Part shown: positions 15,246-24,322 of the stretch, one piece after another
Numbering within the stretch: position 1 is the stretch's first letter
Layout: every line of letters begins with the position of its first letter
Source: Bacteroidota bacterium
Lineage (GTDB): Bacteria > Bacteroidota > Bacteroidia > Chitinophagales > Chitinophagaceae
Reading direction: 5' to 3'
Length of the DNA: 48,375 nucleotides
Assembly: GCA_013289065.1 (NCBI GenBank)
Contig: JABDAP010000006.1
Coordinates: 1 to 48,375 of the forward strand
Made by a program: the position numbers and the translations under genes
Notes under the pieces: generated by a model
Told to the model about the DNA's origin: nothing
What the model saw: the letters and a program-made list of their open reading frames with translations, nothing else
The model's database searches: none

Positions 15246-18200
15246 ATGAACTTATTGAATCGCCTGGCGCTATTGCCAGCTGCCTTGGTATTGTATTTTT
15301 CTTGTTTTGGGAAGACTTTACCACTTAAATCAACTCGTACAATCTCTCTCGAAACGACCCAAGGGTCCTATATGGATGTAGATCTTTCACCGGACGGTAA
15401 AGAGATTGTTTTTACGCTGTTGGAAGAGATCTTTAAAATGCCCGTATCAGGAGGAACAGCGCTGCAGCTAACCCGCGGCATGGCTGTTAATTGTCACCCG
15501 GTATGGTCGCCTGATGGTAAAGAGATTGCTTACCTAAGCGACATCTCAGGGGGCCGTCGGCTTCAGGTAATGAATGCTGACGGCACAGGCCAGCGAATGC
15601 TCGGTTCCAACGGGCCTTCGATTGATGATCCTAATCTTTTGTTAGCAGCTATGCCTGTATGGCTGACTGATGGATCGGGTTTAGCTATAAAGGATCGCCT
15701 GATAAACCAAACGGGCAGGATTGACGTATTACCTGGGGGCGTTAAAAATGTTTTCGATATTTCTTCAAAGAATTGGTATTATCAAGTCGATAATAATAAT
15801 CTTCAAAGTTATGATCGCTCGACCGGCAAAATTTCCAAACTTATTAATAACCTGCAAAATGCGTCTGATCCACGGATTTCTCCCGATGGGAAATGGCTCA
15901 TTTATATAAAGAATCTAGCCATCAAAAGCAGCCTTATTGCCAGAGACCTTTCAACCGGAAATGAAAAGATATTGATTGATCAATTAGAAGCTAGTTATCG
16001 CCCGATTAAGGAACATTACTCGTTTTCTTCTGATTCTAAATTCCTCCTGATCGGCTATGGTGGTAAAATACATAAGATCAATATTGAAACAGAAGAAGAT
16101 CTCATTATACCTTTTAAGGCCACACCGAAAATCGACTGTGCCAATTTCAATTATCATACTTATAAGCTGTCATTGGATCCGCTGAAGGTCCGTTATACCC
16201 GTTCTGCCAATGCAAGTCCTGATAGTAAAAAACTGGTATTCTCGGCTTTGAACAAGGTTTATATTATGGACCTGCCGGATGGGAAGCCTCACGTGCTGAC
16301 AAACCAGCCATGGGAGCAGTTCCAACCCACGTTTTCTCCTGATGGCAAATGGATCGCGTATGTGACCAAAAGTGATACCAGCGGAGGCGCTGTATGGCGA
16401 ATCAAAACATCAGGCGGTAAACCAGAGCAGTTGACCACTGATCAAATGGTGATCTATACGAATCCTACCTGGTCGCCGGATGGCAACCAGATCGCTCTTA
16501 TAAAGGATTCGATTCGTAATGTATCTGCGCCATTTAGTATAGGTGGGGGGGTATTGGGACGTTTGCAACTTTTGAATATTTCGGATAGAACCATAAGCAA
16601 AGTTGCAGATAGCATTTCAACGATTAATATCCTTTCATTTTCTGCAGACGGCACAGAAATTATTTATATGCCGCTTCGAGATGATTTTCTAGGAAACCGC
16701 AAGACTACACATAATACGAGCTTGGTTTCTGTTAACATCAAGGATAAAAGTAAACAGGCGATAGCGATCCAGCCCAAAAGAAAAGCAGATCCATTAGTTG
16801 ATCCAGAGGAAGTTTCCGGCTTCTGGCAAATAACTATATCACCTGATAAAAGATATATTGTGTACGAGATCAACGAAGATCTGTATCTATTCCCGGTAGG
16901 CCTGTCCGCTGATACGATATTGATCAATTCTGCAAAAAATGCTCAACCCGCTATCCGCTTTGCGATAGGTGGCCTGGATCCGTACTGGAGCCCCGATGGG
17001 AAGATACTCAGCTGGTCCTATGGGAATAAATTTTATCAGATCAACCCGGATGAGATCATGCGGTCAGAGAGGCAGCAAAAAGATAAATCAACAAATAATA
17101 AGGATGAGGCACTCGTCAAAGTGCATATCCAGCCGAATACTGTAAATATTGACCTGGAAGCACAGAGAGCTTACGCCAAAGGAACCATTGCATTAACCAA
17201 CGTCAGAATTATCTCTATGAAAGGGGATGAAGTGATTGAAAAAGGGACAGTGATCATCGGCAACGGACGTTTCCTGTATACCGGCGAATCCTCAACAGTA
17301 AAAATCCCCAAAGAAGCGAAAGTGATAGATCTAAACGGTAAGACCGTTATGCCAGGCATCATTGATATGCATGACCACATAATGGAAAGCCAGTTGATTA
17401 CAGGACAGCAATCGTACAGATACCTGTCTACCCTGGCTTATGGGGTAACTACGTCGCGTGACCCTTCTTCTAATTACGACTCTTTTGGTGGTGCCGAGTG
17501 CCTTGAAACTGGCCAGATGACAGGCCCCCGATTATTTACTGTTGGTGATGCCGTTAGCTTTCAACTCAGAAGTTATGAGGAGGCACTTGCGACGGTTCAA
17601 AAACGGGCCGAACTGGGCGCCACCTATATCAAACAATATGTGCAGGAAACCCGTCAGCAAAGACAATGGCTCGCTATGGCCTCCCAACATTACGGCCTCA
17701 ATATGACTAACGAAGGCGGTTTTGTATTTCCAACCGAAAATATCGCTATGATCAAGGATGGCTCGACAGGTATAGAGCATGCACCTGAATGGGGTGATGT
17801 TTATGAAGACGTAATCAAACTATGGGCATTATCAGGAACATGGCATACACCCACCTTAGAAGTTGCCCATATTGGACCCTCTCAGGATTATTACCAGTAC
17901 CAGTTTATGCAGCACCCTGATAAAAAAGTATTTGAGAAGAAATTTGGATTCGAGCCGGAGGAAACCTACCAGATGTTTCTGCATAAATCTCTTCCCAAAG
18001 ACACCGTACCAATGAGTTTTGTCTATCCCTCTACTGTCGCAGCGCGGATATTTCATGCCGGGGGCCATGTTGCATTAGGTGCACATGGAAATGATCTGGG
18101 TATCGCGTCTCATTGGGAACTCTGGGCACTGCAATTGGGCGGGCTATCGAACCTGGAAGCCTTACAGGCAGCAACTATCGAAGGCGCGAAAGCTCTTGGT

Positions 18201-18422
18201 ATGCAGGCTGACCTTGGTTCGATCGAACCAAACAAACTGGCCGACCTGATTATCCTGGATAAAAGCCCGCTGGATGATATTCATAATACAAACTCGATCC
18301 GTTATGTTATGAAAAATGGGATCCTGTATGAAGGGAACACCCTGGATGAGATCTGGCCTGAGAAGAAAAAATTGCCTGAATGGCGATTTAAGGGATCGAA
18401 GGCTCCGATTATCGATAAGTAA
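15246..18422 (+). CDS. Exported beta-propeller amidohydrolase 1 (TolB-like/PD40 plus amidohydrolase), locus A
   Basis: This 1058-residue protein has a signal peptide (about 1-22). Roughly eight propeller blades of the PD40/TolB type follow, each marked by an SPDGK-like turn (DLSPDGKEIVF, VWSPDGKEIAY, ISPDGKWLIY, FSPDGKWIAY, WSPDGNQIAL, ISPDKRYIVY, WSPDGKILSW). A C-terminal amidohydrolase domain starts near residue 655. Metal-ligand candidates are H709 and H711 (IIDMHDHI), Lys in TYIKQY, His in GIEHA and the late GAHGNDLG segment. At that last segment many amidohydrolases have a GTD-type Asp; here His and Asp flank Gly-Asn. The domain end GKLADLIIL-type motif is KLADLIILDKSPLDD. Hydrolysis of a C-N bond in a periplasmic or surface substrate is the likely activity. 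A close paralog lies downstream. Confidence 0.85.
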   Translation: MNLLNRLALLPAALVLYFSCFGKTLPLKSTRTISLETTQGSYMDVDLSPDGKEIVFTLLEEIFKMPVSGGTALQLTRGMAVNCHPVWSPDGKEIAYLSDISGGRRLQVMNADGTGQRMLGSNGPSIDDPNLLLAAMPVWLTDGSGLAIKDRLINQTGRIDVLPGGVKNVFDISSKNWYYQVDNNNLQSYDRSTGKISKLINNLQNASDPRISPDGKWLIYIKNLAIKSSLIARDLSTGNEKILIDQLEASYRPIKEHYSFSSDSKFLLIGYGGKIHKINIETEEDLIIPFKATPKIDCANFNYHTYKLSLDPLKVRYTRSANASPDSKKLVFSALNKVYIMDLPDGKPHVLTNQPWEQFQPTFSPDGKWIAYVTKSDTSGGAVWRIKTSGGKPEQLTTDQMVIYTNPTWSPDGNQIALIKDSIRNVSAPFSIGGGVLGRLQLLNISDRTISKVADSISTINILSFSADGTEIIYMPLRDDFLGNRKTTHNTSLVSVNIKDKSKQAIAIQPKRKADPLVDPEEVSGFWQITISPDKRYIVYEINEDLYLFPVGLSADTILINSAKNAQPAIRFAIGGLDPYWSPDGKILSWSYGNKFYQINPDEIMRSERQQKDKSTNNKDEALVKVHIQPNTVNIDLEAQRAYAKGTIALTNVRIISMKGDEVIEKGTVIIGNGRFLYTGESSTVKIPKEAKVIDLNGKTVMPGIIDMHDHIMESQLITGQQSYRYLSTLAYGVTTSRDPSSNYDSFGGAECLETGQMTGPRLFTVGDAVSFQLRSYEEALATVQKRAELGATYIKQYVQETRQQRQWLAMASQHYGLNMTNEGGFVFPTENIAMIKDGSTGIEHAPEWGDVYEDVIKLWALSGTWHTPTLEVAHIGPSQDYYQYQFMQHPDKKVFEKKFGFEPEETYQMFLHKSLPKDTVPMSFVYPSTVAARIFHAGGHVALGAHGNDLGIASHWELWALQLGGLSNLEALQAATIEGAKALGMQADLGSIEPNKLADLIILDKSPLDDIHNTNSIRYVMKNGILYEGNTLDEIWPEKKKLPEWRFKGSKAPIIDK

Positions 18423-18473
18423 CAAACGCGTAGAAAAATCTGCAACTAAATCAATTAATAAAAAATAAAACAA

Positions 18474-18947
18474 ATGAATTATAAGAAATCAATCATCATC
18501 ATCGTCGCATTGCTGATCTATAGCATAGGCTCTTTTTCTCAAAAAATAAATTTTGCAGGTAACTGGGTCATTAATAAATCAAAAACTGATTTTGGGAATG
18601 CACCTGAATTTGTTTTGGAGAAAACAATTAAAGTAGAGCAAAGGAATGATAAAATGGATATAGCCCGCATAAGACTGGATCATCAATTAAATGAGTTACC
18701 ACCGATGATTCAAACTCTGGCTTTCGATGGTACATCTTTTACGGGCCCCCAACCAACAGGCCCGGATGTTACGAGTGAAATGCATTGGCAAAATGACCAA
18801 TCATTGATAATAAATCTGAAGGGGGCGAGCACTGCAGTTGAAACATGGACATTAGATGATGGAGGAAAGACTCTTATTATCAATCGTTCGGTTCAACAAA
18901 GTAATGGCATGAAATATTCGATTAAAGCAGTGTTTGATAAACAATAG
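18474..18947 (+). CDS. Small secreted protein, lipocalin-like (157 aa)
   Basis: The signal peptide is clear (NYKKSIIIIVALLIYSIGSFSQ). The mature part begins NFAGNWVINKSKTDFG, a pattern common in small secreted Bacteroidota beta-barrel proteins that resemble lipocalins. It alternates beta strands (EKTIKVEQRNDKMDIARI, TWTLDDGGKTLIINRSVQ) and ends KYSIKAVFDK. It sits between the two amidohydrolase paralogs, 51 bases after the first and 14 bases before the second, so it is very likely co-transcribed. A role in binding substrate or product is an inference from position. No catalytic motif is seen. Confidence 0.6.
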   Translation: MNYKKSIIIIVALLIYSIGSFSQKINFAGNWVINKSKTDFGNAPEFVLEKTIKVEQRNDKMDIARIRLDHQLNELPPMIQTLAFDGTSFTGPQPTGPDVTSEMHWQNDQSLIINLKGASTAVETWTLDDGGKTLIINRSVQQSNGMKYSIKAVFDKQ

Positions 18948-18961
18948 CTATATCAAAATAT

Positions 18962-21900
18962 ATGTATTTCAAAAATATGCGCATTAAGAAAAAATCATTG
19001 TATAGCCTATTGCTATTGCAAGCGATCCTGCTTGTGTATCTACCCAGCCTTGGGCAGAACTTGCCTCTTAAAGCAACTCATACAATCTCGCTTGAAACGA
19101 CCGAAGGATCCTATATGGATGTGGACCTTTCACCGGACGGCAAAGAGATCGTTTTTACGCTATTAGGAGAGATCTTTAAAATGCCTTCATCGGGAGGGAC
19201 AGCAGTACAACTTACCCGCGGCATGGCTATTAATTTTCACCCGGTATGGTCACCGGATGGTAACGGGTTCGTGTATGTGAGCGACATATCGGGAAGCCTG
19301 GAGCTGCAAGTGATGCATAAAGACGGCACCACCCAACGAGTACTCAATGCTACTGGCTCACAGCTTAGCCAGCATGATATGCCTTCTATACCGGTATGGC
19401 TGGCAAACGGAACCGGCTTAGCTGTAGATAAGCGCTTGATGAGTTTGGCTGGCGGTATCAATACTTTACCGAATGGCGTTGAAAATGTTTTTGATATTTC
19501 TGCAGACAGATACCTGTATTACCGGGAGGACCACTGGGCCGAGGTTTATATTGAACGTCACGACCTTTTGACCGGTGAGACTTCGAAATTTGCTAACCTT
19601 CCTGCGCATGCTTATAATCCAAGGCTATCTCCAGACGGCAAATGGCTCATTTATATTACGAATCCATGGTTTACCAAGAATCCGTGGGTCAAGAGCACCC
19701 TTATTGCCAGGGATCTTTCAACCGGAAATGAAAGGATATTGGTTAATCAGTTAGAACCTAATTATCGTGTCATTGAGGAACATTACTCATTTTCTTCCAA
19801 TTCTAAATTCCTCCTGATCGGCTATGGTGGTAAAATACATAAGATCAATATTGAAACAGAAGAAGATCTCATTATACCTTTTAAGGCCACGCCGAAAATA
19901 GATTGTGCCAATTTCAATTATCATACTTATAAACTGTCATTGGATCCGCTGAAAGTTCGTTATACGCGTTCTGCCAATGCAAGTCCCGACGGCAAAAAAC
20001 TGGTATTCTCGGCCTTGAACAAGGTTTATATTATGGACCTGTCGGATGGTAAGCCTCATGTGCTGACAAGCCAGCCATGGGAGCAGCTCCAACCCATGTT
20101 TTCACCTGATGGCAAATGGATCGCGTATGTGACCAAAAGTGACACCAGCGGGGGTGCTGTATGGCGAATCAAAACATCAGGCGGTAAACCAGAGCGGTTG
20201 ACCACTAATCAAATGGTGATCTATACGAATCCTACCTGGTCACCAGATGGCAGCCATATCGCTCTTATAAAGGATTCGATTCGTAATGTATCTGCGCCAT
20301 TTAGTATAGGTGGAGGGGCATTGGGATGTTTGCAACTTTTGAATATTCCGGATAGAATCATTAGCAAAATCGCAGACAGCATTTCAACGACCAATATCCT
20401 CTCATTTTCTTCGGACGGCAGAGAAATTATTTATATGCCGCTTCGAGACGAGTTTCTGAGGAACTATCAGACTACGCGTAATAAAAGCTTGATTTCCGCT
20501 AAAATCGAAGATAAAAGTAAACAGGTGATTGCGGTTCAGCCCAAAAAAGAGGCGGACCCTTTAGTTGATCCCGATGAAGGGCGCAGCGGCTACTCGCAGA
20601 TATCTATGTCTCCGGATAGAAAATATATTGTCTACGAGATCAACGAAGATCTATATCTATCCCCGGTAAGCCCGTCCACAGATACGATATTGATCAATTC
20701 TGCAAAAAGCGCTCAACCCGTTATCCGCTTTGCGATAGGGGGCCTGGATCCGTACTGGAGCCCTGATGGCAAGATGCTCAGTTGGTCCTATGGGAATAAA
20801 TTCTATCAGATCAACCCGGATAAGATCATGTGGGCAGTGACGCAGCAAAAAGATAAATCAACAAATAGTAAGGAGGAGGCACTCATCAAAGTGCATATCC
20901 AGCCGAAGACTGTAAACATTGACCTGGAAGCGCCGCGGGCTTATGCAAAAGGAGAGATTGCACTAACCAACGTCAGAATTATCTCGATGAAAGGGGATGA
21001 AGTGATTGAAAAGGGAACTGTGATCATCGGCAACGGACACTTTCTATTTGCAGGTAAATCTTCAATAGTAAAAATTCCCGAAGAAGCGAAAGTGGTAGAT
21101 CTAAGTGGTAAGACCGTTATGCCAGGCATTATTGATATTCATGATCACATAATGGAAAGCCATTTGATTACAGGACAGCAATCGTACCAGTACCTGTCCA
21201 CCCTGGCTTATGGTGTAACTACATCGCGTGACCCGTCTTCTAATGACGACTCCTTTGGAGGTGCCGAGTGCCTGGAAACCGGCCAGATGACTGGCCCCCG
21301 ATTATTTACCGTTGGTGTAGCTGTCAACTTCAAACTCAAAAGTTATGAGGAGGCACTTGCAACGGTTCAAAAACGGGCCGAACTGGGCGCCACTTATATC
21401 AAACAATATAGACAGGAGACCCGTCAGCAAAAGCAATGGCTTGCCATGGCCTCTCAACATTACGGCCTCAATATGACTAATGAAATAAGTTATGAATTCC
21501 CCGAGGATATTGCCATGATCAAGGATGGCTCGACAGGCATAGAGCATGCACTTAAATGGGGGGACGTACATGAGGATGTGATCAAGCTATGGGCATTATC
21601 CGGAACATGGCATACACCCACCTTAGAAGTTGCCGGTACAGGAGATTATAGAGCCGCTCAAGAGTATTATAAGTACCAGTTTATGCTACACCCTGATAAA
21701 AAAGTATTTGAGAAAAAATTTGGATTCGAGCCGGAAGAAACCTACCAGATGTTTCTGCATACACCTGTTCCCAGAGACACAGTGCCCATGAATTTCATCT
21801 ATCCCTCTACTGTCGCAGCGCGGATATTTCATGCCGGTGGCCATGTTGCACTGGGTGCCCATGGAAATGACCTGGGTATCGGTTCCCATTGGGAACTCTG

Positions 21901-22222
21901 GGCGCTGCAATTGGGTGGGCTAACGAACCTGGAAGCCTTACAAGAAGCAACCATTGAAGGAGCTAAAGCACTTGGTATGCAGGCTGACCTTGGTTCGATC
22001 GAGCCGGGAAAACTGGCTGACCTGATCATCCTGGATAAAAACCCGCTGGATGATATTCATAATACAAATTCGATTCGCTACGTCATGAAGAATGGGATTC
22101 TCTATGACGGGAACACCCTGAATGAGGTCTGGCCGGAGAAGAAAAAATTGCCGGAATGGCGATTTAAGGGATCGAAGGCTCCTGATATTGATAAATTAAT
22201 AAATACGCTGAAAAAATCTTAA
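18962..22222 (+). CDS. Exported beta-propeller amidohydrolase 2, locus A (tandem paralog)
   Basis: The architecture is the same as amidohydrolase 1: signal peptide, PD40-type propeller, amidohydrolase domain, with H727 and H729 (IIDIHDHI), TYIKQY, GIEHA and GAHGNDLG. Large parts from FLLIGYGGKIHKINIET to the end are near-identical to copy 1 even at DNA level (for example about 16041 onward compared with 19808 onward). Residues about 100-255, covering blades 2-4, differ strongly and carry an insertion (ITNPWFTKNPWVKST). The start could be ATG 18962 or 18977; both give a signal peptide. Divergence limited to one face of the propeller suggests altered recognition with conserved chemistry. Confidence 0.85.
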   Translation: MYFKNMRIKKKSLYSLLLLQAILLVYLPSLGQNLPLKATHTISLETTEGSYMDVDLSPDGKEIVFTLLGEIFKMPSSGGTAVQLTRGMAINFHPVWSPDGNGFVYVSDISGSLELQVMHKDGTTQRVLNATGSQLSQHDMPSIPVWLANGTGLAVDKRLMSLAGGINTLPNGVENVFDISADRYLYYREDHWAEVYIERHDLLTGETSKFANLPAHAYNPRLSPDGKWLIYITNPWFTKNPWVKSTLIARDLSTGNERILVNQLEPNYRVIEEHYSFSSNSKFLLIGYGGKIHKINIETEEDLIIPFKATPKIDCANFNYHTYKLSLDPLKVRYTRSANASPDGKKLVFSALNKVYIMDLSDGKPHVLTSQPWEQLQPMFSPDGKWIAYVTKSDTSGGAVWRIKTSGGKPERLTTNQMVIYTNPTWSPDGSHIALIKDSIRNVSAPFSIGGGALGCLQLLNIPDRIISKIADSISTTNILSFSSDGREIIYMPLRDEFLRNYQTTRNKSLISAKIEDKSKQVIAVQPKKEADPLVDPDEGRSGYSQISMSPDRKYIVYEINEDLYLSPVSPSTDTILINSAKSAQPVIRFAIGGLDPYWSPDGKMLSWSYGNKFYQINPDKIMWAVTQQKDKSTNSKEEALIKVHIQPKTVNIDLEAPRAYAKGEIALTNVRIISMKGDEVIEKGTVIIGNGHFLFAGKSSIVKIPEEAKVVDLSGKTVMPGIIDIHDHIMESHLITGQQSYQYLSTLAYGVTTSRDPSSNDDSFGGAECLETGQMTGPRLFTVGVAVNFKLKSYEEALATVQKRAELGATYIKQYRQETRQQKQWLAMASQHYGLNMTNEISYEFPEDIAMIKDGSTGIEHALKWGDVHEDVIKLWALSGTWHTPTLEVAGTGDYRAAQEYYKYQFMLHPDKKVFEKKFGFEPEETYQMFLHTPVPRDTVPMNFIYPSTVAARIFHAGGHVALGAHGNDLGIGSHWELWALQLGGLTNLEALQEATIEGAKALGMQADLGSIEPGKLADLIILDKNPLDDIHNTNSIRYVMKNGILYDGNTLNEVWPEKKKLPEWRFKGSKAPDIDKLINTLKKS

Positions 22223-22229
22223 ACCAAAG

Positions 22230-22244
22230 GCATCTCGGAGATGC
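22230..22244 (+). repeat. Short hairpin GCATCT-CGG-AGATGC
   Basis: A perfect six-base stem with a three-base loop lies in the 49-base spacer after amidohydrolase 2. It is too small and T-poor to call a terminator. Confidence 0.3.
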
Positions 22245-22271
22245 TGATTATTTAAACTTAAAATTATAGTT

Positions 22272-22841
22272 ATGAATCGTTTTAGAGGTTTATTTTTCCT
22301 GCTGTTGTGTATTCTGACCAATACTGCGTTTACCCAATCAACTGCAAAGACCCTGGCACAGGAGTACCAATTGAACAAAACTGATTACGCTAAACTCCCC
22401 GATCTATATTTCAGGGCTTCGGGGGTTCAAGATTGGGCATTAGCCGATACTATTGCTGTAGACTGCATGCACAATTACCTGGATAAACTCAGCCTGGATG
22501 AATTTGCAGAATTTATGACCAGGAACCCTTCTTTTTGCAGGGGCCCCCTGTTCTACCTGATGACCTCCAGGGACCCTATTTTCCAATGGTATTATAAACA
22601 TGGGAATAAACTGGATTCGGCCATGCCGGCTGATTTTCCTAAAAGCCATAGTATGGTGAATGCTGTTATATTCAGGGAAGAGATCGCTCCGAAAGTTGAA
22701 GCGGCCGAACAAAGCGGGAAAGAGCCCGATTGGGAACAGATCAGCCAGACCATTCAAAATAAGTACGGAAAGGATTATATAACCGACAATGACTATATGG
22801 TTTCCAGCAAAAGGGACTGGTCTTCGAAGCATAAGAACTAG
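22272..22841 (+). pseudogene. Truncated paralog of the secreted thioredoxin-TPR protein (no thioredoxin domain)
   Basis: The 189-residue frame has a signal peptide (MNRFRGLFFLLLCILTNTAFTQ) fused directly to the middle domain of the neighbouring thioredoxin protein. Shared blocks are HNYLDKLSLD, IFQWYYKHGNKLDS, PKVEAAEQSGKEPDWEQ, ISQTIQNKYGKDYIT and MVSSK. The CxxC thioredoxin domain and the C-terminal repeats are missing. The frame ends at TAG 22839-22841 exactly where the intact copy continues with Tyr, and reading through gives VQYYPSRAIA against VEYAHNLAAL. It therefore looks like a duplicate that lost its front domain by deletion and its end by a nonsense mutation. A functional short protein cannot be excluded, because the signal peptide is intact. 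Confidence 0.6.
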
Positions 22842-22926
22842 GTTCAGTATTACCCATCCCGCGCCATAGCCTTTGCAGCAACGGTGGGTACATACCATAC
22901 AAAAAAACTCCAATCAAATAATACAG

Positions 22927-24240
22927 ATGATGATCATGATAAAGGATAAAAGAATAACCGGTACTAAGTTGATGCTGGCGTTGCTAATTATGTTAGGTAC
23001 ATCGGTACTGCAGGCCCAGGACAAAGGAATCCAGTTTGAACATTTAAGCTGGGAACAGACAAAAACCAAAGCCAAAACAGAAAACAAATATATTTTCGTT
23101 GATTGCTATGCCAGCTGGTGTGCCCCCTGTAAGGCAATGGACAATTCTGTTTATTCCAAAGACGCAGTCGGCGAAACGGTAAACCCTCATTTTATTTCAT
23201 TGAAGCTTCAAATGGATATCTCAAAAGATGACGATGACGAAATCAAAAGTCATTACGGTGATGCAAAGCAACTCAACAAAACTTACGAGGTAACGGCTTA
23301 CCCTACCTTACTATTCTTTTCACCTAAAGGTGAACTGGTTTATAAAAGTATAGGTGCTATGATTCCCAATGATTTTATAACAATGGTAAAAAACGCACAG
23401 GATCCCAGCTATCAATATCCCGTCCTTGCAAAGGAATACCGGTCCATTCGTGGTAACTATGACAAGATCCCCGCATTACTGGATAAGGTTTTAAGGGCCA
23501 GGGACCAGGAATTAGCTAAAACTGTTGAAGAAGATTACCTGCACAATTACCTTGATAAATTAAGCCTTGATAAGTTTGCGACCAAAGAGCATATAGAATT
23601 TGGCGGTAAATATTTAGGAAATGTAATCACTTCAAAAGACCGCATTTTTCAATGGTTTTACAAGCATGGCGATAAGATAGATTCTGTTATGCATAATAAT
23701 GATTGTGCCAATCACATCCTGGTGAATTTTATTATCCGCAAAGAAGAAATCCTTCCCAAAGTTACCGCGGCAGAGCAAAGCGGGAGTGATCCGGATTGGG
23801 AACAGATCAGCCAAACTATTCAAAATAAATACGGGCAAGATTATATAACCTATAATATGGTGTCCAGTAAAATGAAATGGTATTTTAAGCAAAAGAAGTA
23901 TGTTGAATATGCGCATAACCTGGCAGCACTCATGGGACTTTCTGATATAAAAATTTCAAATGACTGGTATGGATTGAACCAGGCGGCCTGGGATATATTT
24001 TCATACAGTCAGCAAAAGGATGAATTGGAGCAAGCCATTACCTGGATCGAAAGGGCGCTGCAAATCCAACCTGAAGACTACAGGCTGATCGACACGAAAG
24101 CCAACCTGTTATATAAACTGGGAAGAAAAGAAAATGCCATAATTCTGGAACAAAAAGCCGCATTGCTATCCAGTGATAAACAAATGCAAGCAACACTTGA
24201 GAAAATGCAAAAAGGTGAACAGACCTGGGACAATCATTAG
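22927..24240 (+). CDS. Secreted thioredoxin-fold protein with C-terminal TPR-like repeats, locus A
   Basis: The start at 22927 (MMIMIKDKR) yields a signal peptide ending near LQAQ; the frame is open to 22873, but that adds an unlikely leader. A thioredoxin-like domain follows with FVDCYASWCAPCKAMD (redox CxxC = CAPC) and the cis-Pro loop AYPTLLFFSPKGELV. The middle domain (HNYLDKLSLDKF to DWEQISQTIQNKYG) has no name known to me. The C-terminal part looks like one or two TPR-type helical repeats (AITWIERALQIQPEDYRLIDTKANLLYKLGRKENAI). The protein is probably periplasmic. Locus B has a full-length homologue. Disulfide handling for exported partners, or a substrate-directed thiol step, are both possible. 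Confidence 0.83.
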   Translation: MMIMIKDKRITGTKLMLALLIMLGTSVLQAQDKGIQFEHLSWEQTKTKAKTENKYIFVDCYASWCAPCKAMDNSVYSKDAVGETVNPHFISLKLQMDISKDDDDEIKSHYGDAKQLNKTYEVTAYPTLLFFSPKGELVYKSIGAMIPNDFITMVKNAQDPSYQYPVLAKEYRSIRGNYDKIPALLDKVLRARDQELAKTVEEDYLHNYLDKLSLDKFATKEHIEFGGKYLGNVITSKDRIFQWFYKHGDKIDSVMHNNDCANHILVNFIIRKEEILPKVTAAEQSGSDPDWEQISQTIQNKYGQDYITYNMVSSKMKWYFKQKKYVEYAHNLAALMGLSDIKISNDWYGLNQAAWDIFSYSQQKDELEQAITWIERALQIQPEDYRLIDTKANLLYKLGRKENAIILEQKAALLSSDKQMQATLEKMQKGEQTWDNH

Positions 24241-24257
24241 GCTAATGAAGTGAAGAC

Positions 24258-24290
24258 ACCCCTTATCCGCAACTTTTATCGCGTCTTTAT
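24258..24290 (+). promoter_or_regulatory. ECF-type promoter-like element, class I, before GH78
   Basis: CCCCTTAT (24259-24266) and CGTCTTTAT (24282-24290) are separated by 15 bases, identical in boxes and spacing to the elements at 1192 and 39786. The GH78 ATG follows at 24323. This implies that the rhamnosidase has its own ECF-controlled promoter and is not only read through from locus A. Confidence 0.55.
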
Positions 24291-24322
24291 CATTACGGGC
24301 GTTCCATCACGGGCGGATATTC

